Source: Halichondria panicea
Taxonomy: Eukaryota > Porifera > Demospongiae > Suberitida > Halichondriidae
Assembly (NCBI RefSeq): GCF_963675165.1
Contig: NC_087377.1
Location: 6,217,122 to 6,281,121, forward strand
Direction: 5' to 3'
DNA: 64,000 nucleotides
The notes beneath the pieces are model-generated. The model did not search any database, was not told the DNA's origin, and saw nothing but the letters and a program-made list of their open reading frames with translations. Positions 10,260 through 22,400 of the stretch are shown here, one piece after another; positions within the stretch are counted from its first letter, which is position 1, and every line of letters begins with the position of its first letter. The position numbers and the translations under genes are program-made.

Positions 10260-12660
10260 GCGTTGCGAACGCCGAAGTGGAGGTTCAATAGTCAGGTACC
10301 TCGCGGATTCTCAGTAGCCGGAACAGGGATTACGAGTGGAGGGGACGTCCAAGGCAGTAGTATCCTCAGATGTTGTGGGAGTGGTATTGTCATCAGGAGA
10401 CTGTTGGGAACTATCGTCAAATGTCTCCACAGGGAGCCAAGTGTCGAATGGACACAGTAGTTTCTCGTCCATCAGGGTGTCGAATATGAGCATACTGTGG
10501 ATTTGCCTGAAGCAGCTCGACTTCGTCGACCAAAGGGTCACTTTTACTTGTTCGAACATGACGTTTGAGTAGGACAGGACCAGGTGAGGAGAGCCACGTT
10601 GGCACAGATCCCCCGCAGGAAGATCGCCTCTCAAATTTGAAGAATCTCTCATGCGGTGTACAATTAGTAGCCGTGCAGAGTAGCGAGTGGCAGGGAGTAC
10701 ATCCTGCCAGCGTGTGACTGGTAATCCTCGAGTCTTCAGGGCCATCGTCATAGCCGTTCCGTTGTACTTTTCCTAAGGAGTGGTTCGACTGGTCGCAATG
10801 CCTTTACTCAGGAGGAATTGTCGTAGTTCCTCACTCATAAAGGATGCACCCCTGCACCCCTGTCAGAGTGGATGTATGTATGCAGGCATTCCAAAGAGGG
10901 AAAAGAGCTGGCATAAGCACTGTATAACGCTGACATCCTTACACGGGAACACGAAAGGGAATCTCATCGATAATGTTGAGGAAGTAAACGTTTTGGTTGT
11001 TAGACTTTAATGGGCATTTGAAATCGATGTTTAGTCGCTCGAATGGAAGTGAGATTGAACTGGTGAGTAAAACCGGGGCTTATTTTCGGCCGGCAAGCCT
11101 TGGTCATCTGTCACATCTTCAATAGAATATGGTAGGTTTCCAGTTTTCACAAAGTGGCACATGCGGGTGACACCAGGATGACAAAGTGAATTATGAAGCT
11201 CACTTAAGCTCTCAGCAGATGGAATGGCAGCACTGAAGGCTCGGCATAACGTGTCAGGTGGAATGTTCTCAGTTCCAGGACGATAAACAATGTCAAACCG
11301 GTAGCACGACAACTCAGTCCTCCATCACATAATCTTGTCATTTTTAATCTTTCCTTTCTGTTTGTTGTCAAACATGTAGGCAACTGATCGCTGATCAGTT
11401 GTTATAGTGAATTTCCTTCCGGTAAGATAGTGCCGCCAGTGACTGATAGCTTGGGCTTCTTTTTCGACAGAGGCAAGGCCAATCTCAGGACCATGTAACA
11501 TGCGAGAGAAAAAGGCCCGTTCTGATTGAGGGTAGCATAGTCAGATGCATCGTTTTCAAACGCCAGCTGGGCTTCTCTGGATAGTGGGAGGATGGATGTG
11601 GTGGTAAGCGGTCGTATCTTCTCAGATTAGTGCTTAATCCACGGGGAGTAGTACGAGAAGAACCCGAGGACACTCTTCATGTCATTTGGAGCAGAGAGCT
11701 GCAGGAGGGGTTGTAGGCGTTCAGGGTCTGGTCTGACTTCTCCTTCCCCGGCTATGGAACCAAGTATAGCCAGTTTTCGAGTGGAAAAAACACTTTTGAC
11801 ATCATTGTAGGTGATTTGTCGCTGGGTGGCCACATTTTGGAAACGCTTCAAATTTTCGTCGTGCTCTTCTTAAGTCTTCCCACATATGGTTACGTTGTCC
11901 AGATAGGCAAAGGTACCTTGCAGCTTTTCACTTGTGATTAAATCACCCATGATTCTCTGAAAACATGCCACTCCGTTCGTTACTCCGAAAGGTATACGCG
12001 TAGAAAGGTATACGCGTAAACTGATACAACGCATCACCAGCTTGGAAGGCCGTATAAGGTTTATCATTTTCCTTAATGCTGACCTGATGGTATGCACTGC
12101 GTAGATCGATGGTGCTAAAAACACGATACTGGGCTATAGCATGACGGTGTCATCAATTCGGGGTAAAGGCCCAAAAGAGTAAAACGATTGATAGTTTGCG
12201 AGTAGTCGATAACCATTCTCTTCTTGTGGTTTTCATTGCGGGTTACCACAACTTGAGCCCAGATTTGCTAGGTTCGATAATTCCTTCACCCAGTAGACGT
12301 TGCACTTCGGAATCAATGAACTTCTTATCTTCGACTTGGTGGCGATTGGGTGGACATCCGCTGTTAGATTGGCAAAGAGGTCAGGAGGTTCTACTTTCAA
12401 TGTGGTGAGACCACAGACCTCAAGAGGTGGTTTTGGGCCACCATGAAGAAAGCTAATACTCTGATGCACAAGGATAGACAGACGAAAACCAGGATAGGTT
12501 TTTCCATTCAACCCTAGGTTGACAACACAGGTGCTCAGCTGACAGTGTGGACTGGGCCATAGATATCCTTCGACGAACAGGGTGTTTGCGGAGGTTAAGG
12601 GTGCCAGCGAGGTGGGGATGGATAAAACTTTCGGAGCTGCAAGAATCCACCAAACCCCTG
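10260..12660 (-). pseudogene. Pol region (PR-RT-RNaseH-IN), decayed
   Basis: Domains appear in order on the minus strand. Protease: about 12650, VDSCSSESFI, where the usual Asp-Ser/Thr-Gly is Asp-Ser-Cys. Reverse transcriptase: 12124-11870, with RIPFGVTNGVACFQRIM and AYLDNVTICGKT; the catalytic pair reads YLDN, not YLDD. Connection segment: 11850-11630, with VLGFFSYYSPWI. RNase H: about 11560-11330, ending near a stop, then FDIVYRPGTENIPPDTLCRA. Integrase zinc-binding region: about 11220, LHNSLCHPG. Integrase core: about 10960-10840, LNIIDEIPFPF and GMPAYIHSDRGA. C-terminal tail: 10751-10311. Several frame changes separate these blocks. Confidence 0.85.
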
Positions 12661-12664
12661 GCAC

Positions 12665-13453
12665 TTACGATGTCAGTAGGGTTGGCGGAGTGGAGGAAGG
12701 GACCGTGGCTAGAGTCGGGTACACAGACGCCGTGGCATTACTTTGTTCTGATCGGTTGCTCGCTGGATTGGATCTACAAACGTTGGCAAAGTGCCCTTTC
12801 TTTTGGCAACTTCGGCAAACAGCTTCTTTAGCGGGGCGAGGATGCTTACTGTATCCGCAAAAGTAGCACTTAGTTCCGCACACCGCAGCTATTGTGCTTT
12901 CGGAAGGATCATCAGTAGATAAGGTAGCAGCTGCAGTAGAGAACGTGGGTGGATTAGGTGTAACATACGTTTCAGAGCTCCGTTGGGCCGCGTCTAGGGA
13001 TCGGGCTTGTGTGAACATTGCATTCAAGTCGAGTGTACTATTCTCCAACAAACACTGTCGAATAGAACCGGACTGTAGACCGGTGATGAAGGCATCACGC
13101 ACAGACTCATCTCTGTACACCGTAGCAGTGAGGGCCTGGAGGAATTCATCCATTGTCTCTCCACTCTTCTGCCGTCGAGTACCCAGCAAATGTCGGGCGA
13201 ACACTTCGTTGGTGGGCTTTATATACAGTGCCTTTAGAGTAGCAACTGCATCATCGTATCTCTCGCAATGCTCGATATACTCAAATATCTGTGGGCTGAC
13301 ATAGTTAGTTAGTACTTGCAGTTTGTTGAGGCTTTCTGCTGGGAGGACAGAGACAAAATTGTCGAAGGTACGTATCCAATGCAGCCAGTCCTTCTCAGCC
13401 GTGCTGGAGCTTGGGTCCGAATCCAGTCTAGTGGGCCGCAGGAACTTATCCAT
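12665..13453 (-). CDS. Retrotransposon Gag protein
   Basis: An open frame of 262 codons from ATG at 13453 to a stop at 12665. Gag forms the virus-like particle core and binds the element RNA. The N-terminal half has the helix-rich look of a Ty3/Gypsy capsid (ERYDDAVATLKALY, then TMDEFLQALTATVYRDESVR). Near the C-terminus are two Cys/His clusters: an atypical CYFCGYSKH and a canonical CCHC knuckle, CRSCQKKGHFANVC, spaced C-x2-C-x4-H-x4-C. The start follows the 5' LTR by only 12 bases, so the leader is very short. The frame is intact while pol is broken. The frame also extends upstream into the LTR, but the ATG at 13453 best fits family length. Confidence 0.85.
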   Translation of the reverse strand: MDKFLRPTRLDSDPSSSTAEKDWLHWIRTFDNFVSVLPAESLNKLQVLTNYVSPQIFEYIEHCERYDDAVATLKALYIKPTNEVFARHLLGTRRQKSGETMDEFLQALTATVYRDESVRDAFITGLQSGSIRQCLLENSTLDLNAMFTQARSLDAAQRSSETYVTPNPPTFSTAAATLSTDDPSESTIAAVCGTKCYFCGYSKHPRPAKEAVCRSCQKKGHFANVCRSNPASNRSEQSNATASVYPTLATVPSSTPPTLLTS

Positions 13454-13465
13454 TGCTATCAAAAT

Positions 13466-13618
13466 TGTACTAAACTGTTCTGATAGTGTCAATAGAAATA
13501 TACCTCCGCTTTTGATAGCATAGAATGACACGTGTGACTGGTAAAGGGTGATATAACATGAATCAACAGGTATAACAAAGGGGATAATAATAGTGATTGT
13601 TCTAATAGTTTTATCTCA
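13466..13618 (-). repeat. 5' LTR of the Gypsy-type element
   Basis: 153 bases, read on the minus strand from TGAGATAAAACTATTAG to CAGTTTAGTACA. Compared with the 3' LTR it carries an extra stretch near 13500-13530 and lacks a short TTTAGATCA duplication, so the two LTRs have diverged since insertion. Confidence 0.85.
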
Positions 13619-13623
13619 CACAA

Positions 13624-13883
13624 AATTTTACTTTTTGCCGGGGCAATCGTCCCGGTATTTACCCAGGCTAACAGTTCCCAGGCTAACAGTTCAGTAAAAA
13701 TATTGCCGTGGCAAATGTCCCGGTAAAACGTTTTTGCCTCGGCAATATTACCGGCACAATACTGACTCAAATTACACGCCATAACAGAGCCCCATTTTTT
13801 ATTTATTATTCGTCCATTTGGCCCAGCCCCTTTTAACTGCGCATGGAAGCCAGCCTGAACTTTACACTCAAATCAGTATAGCT
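13624..13883. repeat. GC-richer palindromic sequence beside the Gypsy element
   Basis: Contains inverted motifs (TTGCCGGGGCAA, CGTCCCGGTATTTACCC, GCCTCGGCAATATTACCGG) and a tandem CCCAGGCTAACAGTT. Similar words (GCGGTATTTACCCAT, GTTTTTGCCGAGCAAAT) occur at 9430-9486 on the other side of the retrotransposon, so the Gypsy element may have landed inside an older fold-back transposon. Confidence 0.45.
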
Positions 13884-14118
13884 ATGGATATTCGTTTTAG
13901 ACCGCAAATTGGTTATCATCTAAGTGAAACTGAAATTCGTGACAGTGACTTGAATGATTCAGATATGTGATTCCATGTTGGACGATGCACATGCAAGCAA
14001 AGATGAAGAACAACCAGTTATCTCTCAAAGCGAAGCCGCATTCATGTTCGAGCGGTTAGAGCATCGACCAGAGGTCAATACGTATAACACAACATGTGTT
14101 CAACAGCCATGTACGTAA
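13884..14118 (+). pseudogene. Frameshifted coding-like fragment, unrecognised
   Basis: Starts at an ATG and reads MDIRFRPQIGYHLSETEIRD to about 13967, where a one-base shift is needed to continue through DEEQPVISQSEAAFMFERLE to a stop at 14118. Amino-acid composition is ordinary and stop-free in each part, suggesting former coding sequence. No family is recognised and its neighbours are all transposons. Confidence 0.25.
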
Positions 14119-14410
14119 ATTGTCCATGTACGTAAATTGTATCATTTTGAATATACTAGAGCTAGTGTAACGTACTTTTGTCATTGACTTAACAAGTTTG
14201 TTCTTCCATCTCGACTGACAACTTCACATTGAATTGTTCGACAAGAAAGTGGATACTGGTATTTCTACATTTCGGCTACAGGTATCCACACCACCAAAAA
14301 GCGTCCCTGCTGCTCCTCAGGTTCCACTAACAGTAGGGATCATAGTTGCAGCGCATGCGCAACACTAGCTGAGTCAGTTGCATTTGTGGGTGTGGTCAAT
14401 ATTCAATTAT

Positions 14411-14434
14411 GTTCGGATAATCGAGGTTCTACTG
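14411..14434 (-). mobile_element. Terminal fragment of a pogo/Tigger-like MITE
   Basis: GATAATCGAGGTTCTACTG matches the right end of the complete element at 55560-55868. Only this end is recognisable here, so it is a truncated or strongly diverged copy. Confidence 0.6.
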
Positions 14435-14451
14435 TATAAGTTTCACGATCT

Positions 14452-15052
14452 CAGGGAAAATTACAAGGAATTTTGTTATAATGATATTCATACACAAGTG
14501 TCATCGCATTGGAATGTTTATCACGTGCGTGGGTGGAAAACATCTGCAATTACTAGTGGGGGTGGAGCTTCGGTCGTGTAAAACCCTGAAAAACTATTTG
14601 TTGTAAGCTACCTAGTAGTTAATTAAAGGCCTTAACTAAGACTATTAGATAGTAGAGAACTTGTTTCCTGCTGCGCAAGACAGAGTGCAACCAAACAAGA
14701 ATGTTAGGAGGAGATCTCGGGGACAATTCAGGTAAATCTTACCATGTTGTTTGTGTAGACCATGATTACCTATGAATCTGCTTTTGCGCACAGGATTTCA
14801 TCAGTATATGATATGTACATCAGGATTCCAAGAAAAGATAGGATCTAACTAAGCTGGAACAAAATTAATGATAATTAAGGAAATTTCATGTTAATTGGTC
14901 ACATGATCTTTTTTTTCATTAAGGAAACTTAAATTATTATGACAAAACAAAAATAATGTGCAATTACTATGTTTAATATTGAATACTTTTTGATATAATT
15001 ATGTGACGTTGGCTGTTCTTGATTCTGGACGTGCCTTAATACACCTGAGATA
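14452..15052 (-). repeat. Dispersed repeat, inverted partner of 618-1126
   Basis: Reverse-complement match to 618-1126, somewhat longer because of an insertion near 14735-14765 and small indels. Shared landmarks include CTTGTTTCCTGCTGCGCAAG and the terminal GCACGTGATAA/TTATCACGTGC word. The pair lies 13.3 kb apart and encloses the MULE and Gypsy elements. Confidence 0.8.
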
Positions 15053-16448
15053 ATAATCGACGGTACAATTCAATAATAATACATTCTAAGTTGTATTATA
15101 GTACAAGGTATAATAATTATGGTCAGTTGATCATTAATCCAACTGCAGCCGGTATTTTATCGAGCAATGTATTTAAGCGATTTATTGCAATGATGTATTA
15201 CATGATCAATGCCACTCTGCACATGAATATATATCCAGCAATAGGTAGGCCATTCATCAAGGGATGTAATCATTATTTATCTAGCGATAGTTACAAATTT
15301 ATCCAGCAATACATGTAGACTAATTCTATCCAGGGATATATAATTCTATACATCCAGCAACGGTTATTCGTCGAGCAATGATCGCCCCAAGACTGCATGC
15401 GCCTTTCTCTTTCCTGTTATGGAGCTCCGAGATCACGCCTCAAGTTCAAAGCCGGAAGTACAGACACACATATAATCAAGAGTAGTCGGCTGAGATATAC
15501 GTTGAGATATACGTGTAAGTCTAGTTGACAAGAACTACATCACGTAGGCCCTGGCAAATTATGCTCCTGCCGCACTGCCCCAAAGTCAGCCTATTATGCG
15601 AACCCATTATGCCCCACATTGACGTCCTTTTTTCAGCAGTAGTAGTAGCCAAAAAATTATATCTTTTGTTGTATTGTACATTGTAACATAACTGAAGATT
15701 CAACATAATCTTCTAGACGTGAAAGAGTCATTTAAAAGAGAAAAAACACGTTCAGCAACAGTAGAGGACCGTTGTATTTGTACCAAATTGACCAAATTCA
15801 AAATTTTAACCCTATTATGGACCTAACCCCAAATTATGCCGGCATAATTTGCCACGGCCTAACTAGTACATGGGAAAGTCCCCCAGGTCAAGTGCAGAAT
15901 ATGAGATACAGTGCAGAATATGAGCATTATGGTGCATATTGCACATAGCAACAGCATAGCAACGGGATATAATGTTTATTAGAATTGGCCGAGAGCTAGG
16001 CCCGTACAATGCATGTGAGTCTTTGTACCATTATCTGTGCATGCATTATCTTTGTGTGTTTCTGTTTGTGACCTCCCGTCAAGCAGCCCATCTTGACTGT
16101 GTTTGCGTGGTATCAAGCTCTGCCATACTGCTCACCCATAATCATCCAGGGGCTCAGCATGATTGGGCACTTAGAGTGAGGCTGAGGCTCAGAGCGCTAG
16201 TGGCCGTGGGGGGCTCCAAATCGCTAGCGTTTTAGGGCCCAGAGGTCACAAAATCGGGAGGAGCCAGCACTTAGCGGCTGGGATTATGTATAACATCTTG
16301 CACTCTCACTTTATAGTATGCAAAATAATACAATATTAAGAGGTGTCTGCACACGTCTGAAACTATAATTATGATGTAGGAACATAATAATTATTTATAG
16401 CAGTATATACATGTTCATTTGTACAAAAAGGGTTCATTTGTTCCACAT
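15053..16448. other. Intergenic region downstream of gene A
   Basis: No gene recognised. Between 15140 and 15370 the word ATCCAGCAAT / ATCGAGCAAT recurs several times at irregular spacing. A fold-back element occupies 15545-15861. The stretch ends at the stop codon of gene A (minus strand) at 16449. Confidence 0.45.
15545..15861. mobile_element. MITE with TA duplication
   Basis: Inverted ends TAGGCCCTGGCAAATTATGC and GCATAATTTGCCACGGCCTA, about 20 bases with one mismatch, with TA at each border as in mariner-type insertions. A shorter, diverged relative of one end occurs near 54495. Confidence 0.75.
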
Positions 16449-19400
16449 TCAATGGGGATTTGCATAAACATATGGATCTTCTCCTTTCAATATCTGCTCA
16501 GCAGAATGACGTCCAGATATTACCTTTAGTAAACGAACTCTTCTCAATTTGGATGTTACCTATGAACAGTTTGGGAACATTTTACGACTGCTTCCTTGCG
16601 AAAACATTACATGACATGATACAGTGCGTATGATGACTGTGTTACTGGTTCCCTCCAAGAAACCTCACATTATTATCACGTGACTCGACCCTCGACCACC
16701 TACAGCTAATTTGAAGTCTGCTAAGCGGGTAAGGATTACTACTAACACCACATAATAATTATTATGAAATAACACAGCTTTTTAGTCACGACATCAAGGC
16801 TAAATCACAGGCAAACGGAAACTCAAAGAGTAAGTATATTGATTGTTGTTAAAAACGATTGATGCCACGGCAGAGCCTTGCAGCAGCTACCAATAGCTAG
16901 CGTTCTATAGTGCAGAACTAACTACTAAGTAGAGTAGCAACACTCGGTGAACAAGTTTGCTGCGTACTTTTCAGAAAAGGCTGCAATGACATTCTAAGTA
17001 CGCAAACCAGGCATAACTCGAGAACAAAGCATTATTTTGCAAATCCACAAATTAAAATCCAAGAAAACATGACTAGAAGCCTATAGAAACTCTTACTTGC
17101 ACTTGATTGATCCTTGAGCAGCTGTAGCAGTCTACACACACAAACACACTGCCGTATACCACGCTTGCGCATGCGCACCGAGGCATAATAAACATAGCCC
17201 TTCTATGAAGTCGTGGGAGGTCAAAGCTTGCGGTGTGTCTAAAATACTGCAAACGTTTAGGAACGTGCAGATTATCTACCGTATTACTGGAATGTTTTGC
17301 AAACATCAAACATTTGCGCACTTTGCGATGGTTGATCAATTCGCAACGCAAAACCTATACACATGATCCTTGCCAGCAAAGGGTCAAATTTTCTGTTGAT
17401 TTAGCTCATTCGCAAAGATTTTTCACCAGCAAAATATTCTAGTAATACGGTATAGCTTGAAGCCATTCTATATAGCACTTAGATACATAATCACCAAGTC
17501 AAGCAATGCCCTTTGCTTCACCAGAGAAGTTGACATAGAGTAATTCAAGCTAAACTCAACAAAAAATAAACAGAGTAAAGACAACGGACTTAGAGCTAGT
17601 CAGTGGTGTAAACTTATTTCTCCAGAGTACCTCCCAGCCCCTGAGTGATCGCTAGTGGATAGGAGACAGTTAAATACAACCTCAACCGCGAAAATATTTG
17701 CGAGCACGAAATATAACGCAGAGTGTTTCAACCTACACAAGGATCATTCCCTTCCTATGTATGTACATAACATGTATGCAACTGGTTGTGAACATAACAA
17801 TCTACCTTTAATTCATTCAATAGAACATCCTCATCACACTCCAACAGTACTTCCCCATTTACTCTCTCGGCCATGAATGCTTCTTGGTAAGCTTTCAGAC
17901 CCATTAATTCCAGCAGTTTTAGTACCTGAGAGTAGATGTTAGATCAATGAACTACTAGATCAATGAACTAAAGGGTGCATGTATAGTGCAAGCTGCAGCC
18001 AAATTAAGGTTTCTGGTACATTTGCGTAGTAGTCTGCGTTTGTTTTGATTCTGTTGCACGCCAGCAAAGCAATCAGTGCAAGCAAAACAATCATTGTTTT
18101 GGTGCAGGTGCAATCAAGCTTGTTGACTTACACAAACCGCTACTTGCAATTAAGAGATTGCTACATGTACATGCTTGTGAGTGTAAACAATGGAACCATA
18201 AAACCGCAGCGTAGTACATGCGTAGGCGGAAACAGGCCTTTGCTAAATCAGCGATCTATCAAACGGAACAGAAACTTTATTTTGGCACATGTACCTGCAT
18301 GTAGTCCAACGAGTTCAGAAACTGACGATTTTCTTCACATACACTCTCAGGTATCGAGGCTTGCGACTGCATAGGTGACCTGCCCACCGATTTGACGGGG
18401 GATAGATGTTCTACTGTAGCCAGTTTTTGAAGTGGTGCAGCAGGTCTACAGTGTTAATATCTATGCACGTGAATTGATCTGCTTCTAGTATACCGTAGAA
18501 ACTGGATTATTAGCGCTTACTCGACTATAAGGGTATCTTTATTTGAAGCGCATGCTCAACTGCAGGCTTTTTATACTCAAATTGAAGCGTTTTTCCAATT
18601 ATGCGAAGGTTATTAGTGAAATTTTAGAATTGATTCAGCTAATTTTATTTATATCTATGTAGTTAGCTTGTACAGTGCATGATAGCTATATAGCTGGTGA
18701 TATCCATCTGTAAGGACTCCCTGGGCATGCTGTTACCTCGTTTGATCATGTTGAGACATGGATGAGGTCCTAGTTCCTGGTCAATATGAATGTTTAATAT
18801 GAATTTAAATGATCTGTAAAATGAACTGTAACATAATAGTATGATATAGATCCAGTTGGGTTGCCTGCTTGCCCTTGCTTGCTCACTTTCTAGCCAGCTC
18901 TCATCACAGAGACATCCGGTTGCTGGGTGAGGCTCGAAATGACTGCATTATAGGCGCATTCTCGAATATAAGCGTAGAGAACTCACCCTAAAAGCGCATG
19001 CGCTAATAATCCAGTTTCTACGGTAGGCTCAAAACAATGTGTACCAGCCATAAAACATCAGGCACTCACATGACATCATAAATGCCCCCACCCAGGGCCT
19101 GTTCAGTGACGGTCTCATCACTGCCAATAGAGGTTGAGCCTATAGGGGTGTAGACTAGGGGTCCCTTCTTCTGATCACTTAATGACCTCACTTGTTCACA
19201 AAGACCAGTCAGAATGCCTTGCATAGAGAGCACTTTCGTTGCTGTACATAAGTAATGACAAACAGCACTGGTGATGATGGAACCGCTTACAGATTTCCAA
19301 CAAGTGCTTTTTTAGTTCAACAGTATCCTCCAATGCTCTTCCAGTTCGTGACTCAAGCCTTTTCATGTCAGCTCTGGCAGACGTGATTTGACGGGAAACT

Positions 19401-22400
19401 TGAGTACTGTTTTCTTCAGTTTTCAACTGCTTTAGAGTTTCTTCAATTGTCCTTAAACGTTGATCCTTTTAGGTGTTTAGACTTATGCACACATGACATT
19501 GTATGTGTGTCATTGTATGTGTGTGTGTACGTGTGCATTTGAAGCGACACTCACCATTTTGGAATCAGATGCATCAGTAGAAACGGAGTCCAAAGAAGGT
19601 TCCATCTGGTAAATAGCTTCAATCGTTGACTTAGTTGGACTACTAATGCTACCATTTGCAGCATTCCTTTGTTCGTGAATGTTGTAGTATATTGCTGGAG
19701 GCTTTACAATGTCAATCCCTGAGAAGCAAGTGAAGCAACAGTATGATGCTATACATACATCTATAGTGTTGACTAGAAAACTAAATTTATTGTCGCACAC
19801 ACATCATGTGTTACCTGACAATGCATTGTCCTCTCTCATCACCGCAATACTGTACACGTTGCTGGAGGCGTTGTACTGTGTGACCTTGCCTGGGTTATAG
19901 TGCTCTAAGAGTGTGCGTGTGTCAGAATACAGCTGCTCCGTGTCCTCTGGACGCTTGTAATTAAGCACTTGGAGCTGCAAAACAATTTAAGCATTGCTGG
20001 AGTACAGTATGAAGGTGATTGAACAAGCAAATCGCAATCTATATCATTATAAGTGTCAAAATAGAACCAGTTATAATAACTGCATCACTAAATTTTCATG
20101 AGACAAAAAATTACCTCAATATCCAAATCGAGGGGTATATCAAACATAGGGGCATCTGTGAAGTCATCTACTTCAGTGTTAGTAGCGATAAGCGAGGTCT
20201 CAATGTTGCTCTCGGTGAGAGACACTACAGCTGTTACGAGGTGTTTCGGTAACTCTGACGCAGTATCCGAATGAACAAACAGCATTGCCTGACAAGGAAT
20301 TGCATTGGGCATGTGCTCAACAATATCTGACAAGAAGAAGCGAACATCATACGGCCGTGTGCTGAATTTACCTGGGGATGAGAGATACACATGAACAACA
20401 TGTTTTTTATCAACTGACTAATTCTACACCATCTTGCTTCTCAAAAACATGTACATGTAGTGTTAACTCTACAGAAATTGAGCGTTACTGTAGAGTGCAA
20501 AATTTCAAAACACTTAAAATTCGTGGCCTCTAAAAACATTTCGTTGAATACATTTTGTGGGTTGACTTGCTTGCTGGCAGCACTTCCGGGCCACACCTTT
20601 AATCTTTGCACGTTTTATAGCAGATACCGTACAGTGGAAAATGTTTGCGGGTCCACTATTTGGCCTTAGCAGAATTTTTTTGTGGAATATAATATTTGCG
20701 GTTCAATGCCAGAAAACCACACCCACCAATAGCTTTGCATATGAAATACCAGTGAATGGGAGTTTATCTCGGTTCGTTAACTGCTCTACCCTCGAATAAC
20801 GCGACATTTTGCAATTCACGAAAATTTCCAGCTATATATACGGTATAACTATGTACAATTTTCGTGGAATTAACTTTCGTGTAGGATATATTGCTAACCC
20901 ACGAAAACTGCGAAAATTTCGGTATTTTTTGATACGTAGAGCACATTACAGAAGGACCCAGTCACTTTGTACAGAAAAAGTTTGCTAGACTTAGACTAAC
21001 ACATGCTAGGCGTTTTGTTTTTGCAGTAGCGAGTCTTATTGGGGTTCTTAGAAGAGAGAGCTTACTACCAGGCCTATAGCTAGCTAGCTAGCTAGCTGTA
21101 GCTTTTCACTTTTATTGACTTGTGCTTGGTAAAAATGCACTGTCAGCTCAATTAGCACTCGCCCGCAGACCCACTTAGCAGTTTTGCATATAAGGTCATG
21201 CTTTGCAAACTTGCACGAGATTCGATTCCCGAGGTAAGACGCTCCATCTGTAATGTGCTCCTGGTACCGCCTACTATAGAGGTTACAACTGAAGTTTTAC
21301 AGCTCGCATTTTTTTGTGTCGCCCTCTGCACCTAGGTATCTATCTATACATCTACATGCATGTACAAGCCAAAAAAATTGCGTATGACGTACTATACCAC
21401 CGCTGTTTGCTAGTGGTGCCAAAAGTAGACCCATGCTTGGGGTTTTGGGAGAGAGATGTTATTATAACTGAATCTTATTATACATTCTTACACACAGTAA
21501 TTTTAGCGTTTTCAGATCTTTCTCTGTTTTTAGGGTACTAATTTTGGTGGATTTGTAGCAAATTCATTATTACCACTCACAAGTATGAGTTTTAAGAAAG
21601 TTTGAAGTCAGATACAGATGAAAAAAGGGCTAGCTTGTTAGCATACATTACATTATACCAAAGTACATAAAAAAAGATAATTTAAGATAATATTATTCAT
21701 TTTAATCGCGTTTTATTATTAGCGAATGCTTGTTTAGAGTTAATTACAAATTTGCTAAAATTAGTTACCCATTTATAATAGTAACAATAAGGTACGTAGT
21801 ACCGTACCCTCGCGAAAATACGCCCACCCTTTTCTGCAAGAAGTCTAGGCTTATTAGGGGACTGGGCGTTTAATCGCGAACGGTAGGTTTTCATTCGAAT
21901 ATACGCCCACCCGCGGCCTCAAATCGAGGTTTTTATTTAATGTATTTTCATTTTAATACATAGTGTGAACATTTCATTGACAACAACAATGTTATAAACT
22001 AATGCTGAGTATGATTAAAGCATGACAAGAGAATGAACATGAAGAAGTGGACTCTTGACTCTATTCGTTGCTTGTCACTTGTGTCGATGTCAGATGTAGC
22101 AGAAACTTCCCAAAGGATGGTAGGTCATACTCTTACAGAGCAGCTATCTATCAGGTACTTTGTTTCAGAAAACCAAGGCAAGGTTACCAGCAAAATTGGC
22201 CTGTGTGATAATTTCTTGGACTTTGTGTTTTCTTTTCTCTGAAAGAAGAAAATTGATTCTTCCAGGATCTGTAGTTCAGTGTATAATTTTAATATCTAAG
22301 AAGAAAAGACTTGTGTACATGTTATCTTATATATGGTAGTGTTTTGTGGCTTACCAGGCCCTCAAGAAAAATATGATTCTGCCAGGAGGATTTGTGTCCA

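Larger units (their letters stand above)
9492..13618 (-). mobile_element. Ty3/Gypsy-type LTR retrotransposon
   Basis: A minus-strand element of 4127 bases. The 5' LTR is 13618-13466 and the 3' LTR is 10176-9492, the latter split by a nested transposon. Both LTRs begin TGA and end AGTACA. A 5-base target duplication, CACAA on the plus strand, sits at 9487-9491 and 13619-13623. A purine tract (minus strand GTGAGGGTGAA) lies just before the 3' LTR, as expected for a polypurine tract. Order inside is Gag, protease, reverse transcriptase, RNase H, integrase, the Ty3/Gypsy order. Gag is open; the pol region has several frame changes and stops, so this copy should not be autonomous. Confidence 0.93.

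Noticed and set aside
21215-21245. GATTCGATTCCCGAGG, resembling a tRNA T-loop/B box
   Set aside because: No cloverleaf could be drawn and the sequence lies inside an internally deleted hAT-like MITE.
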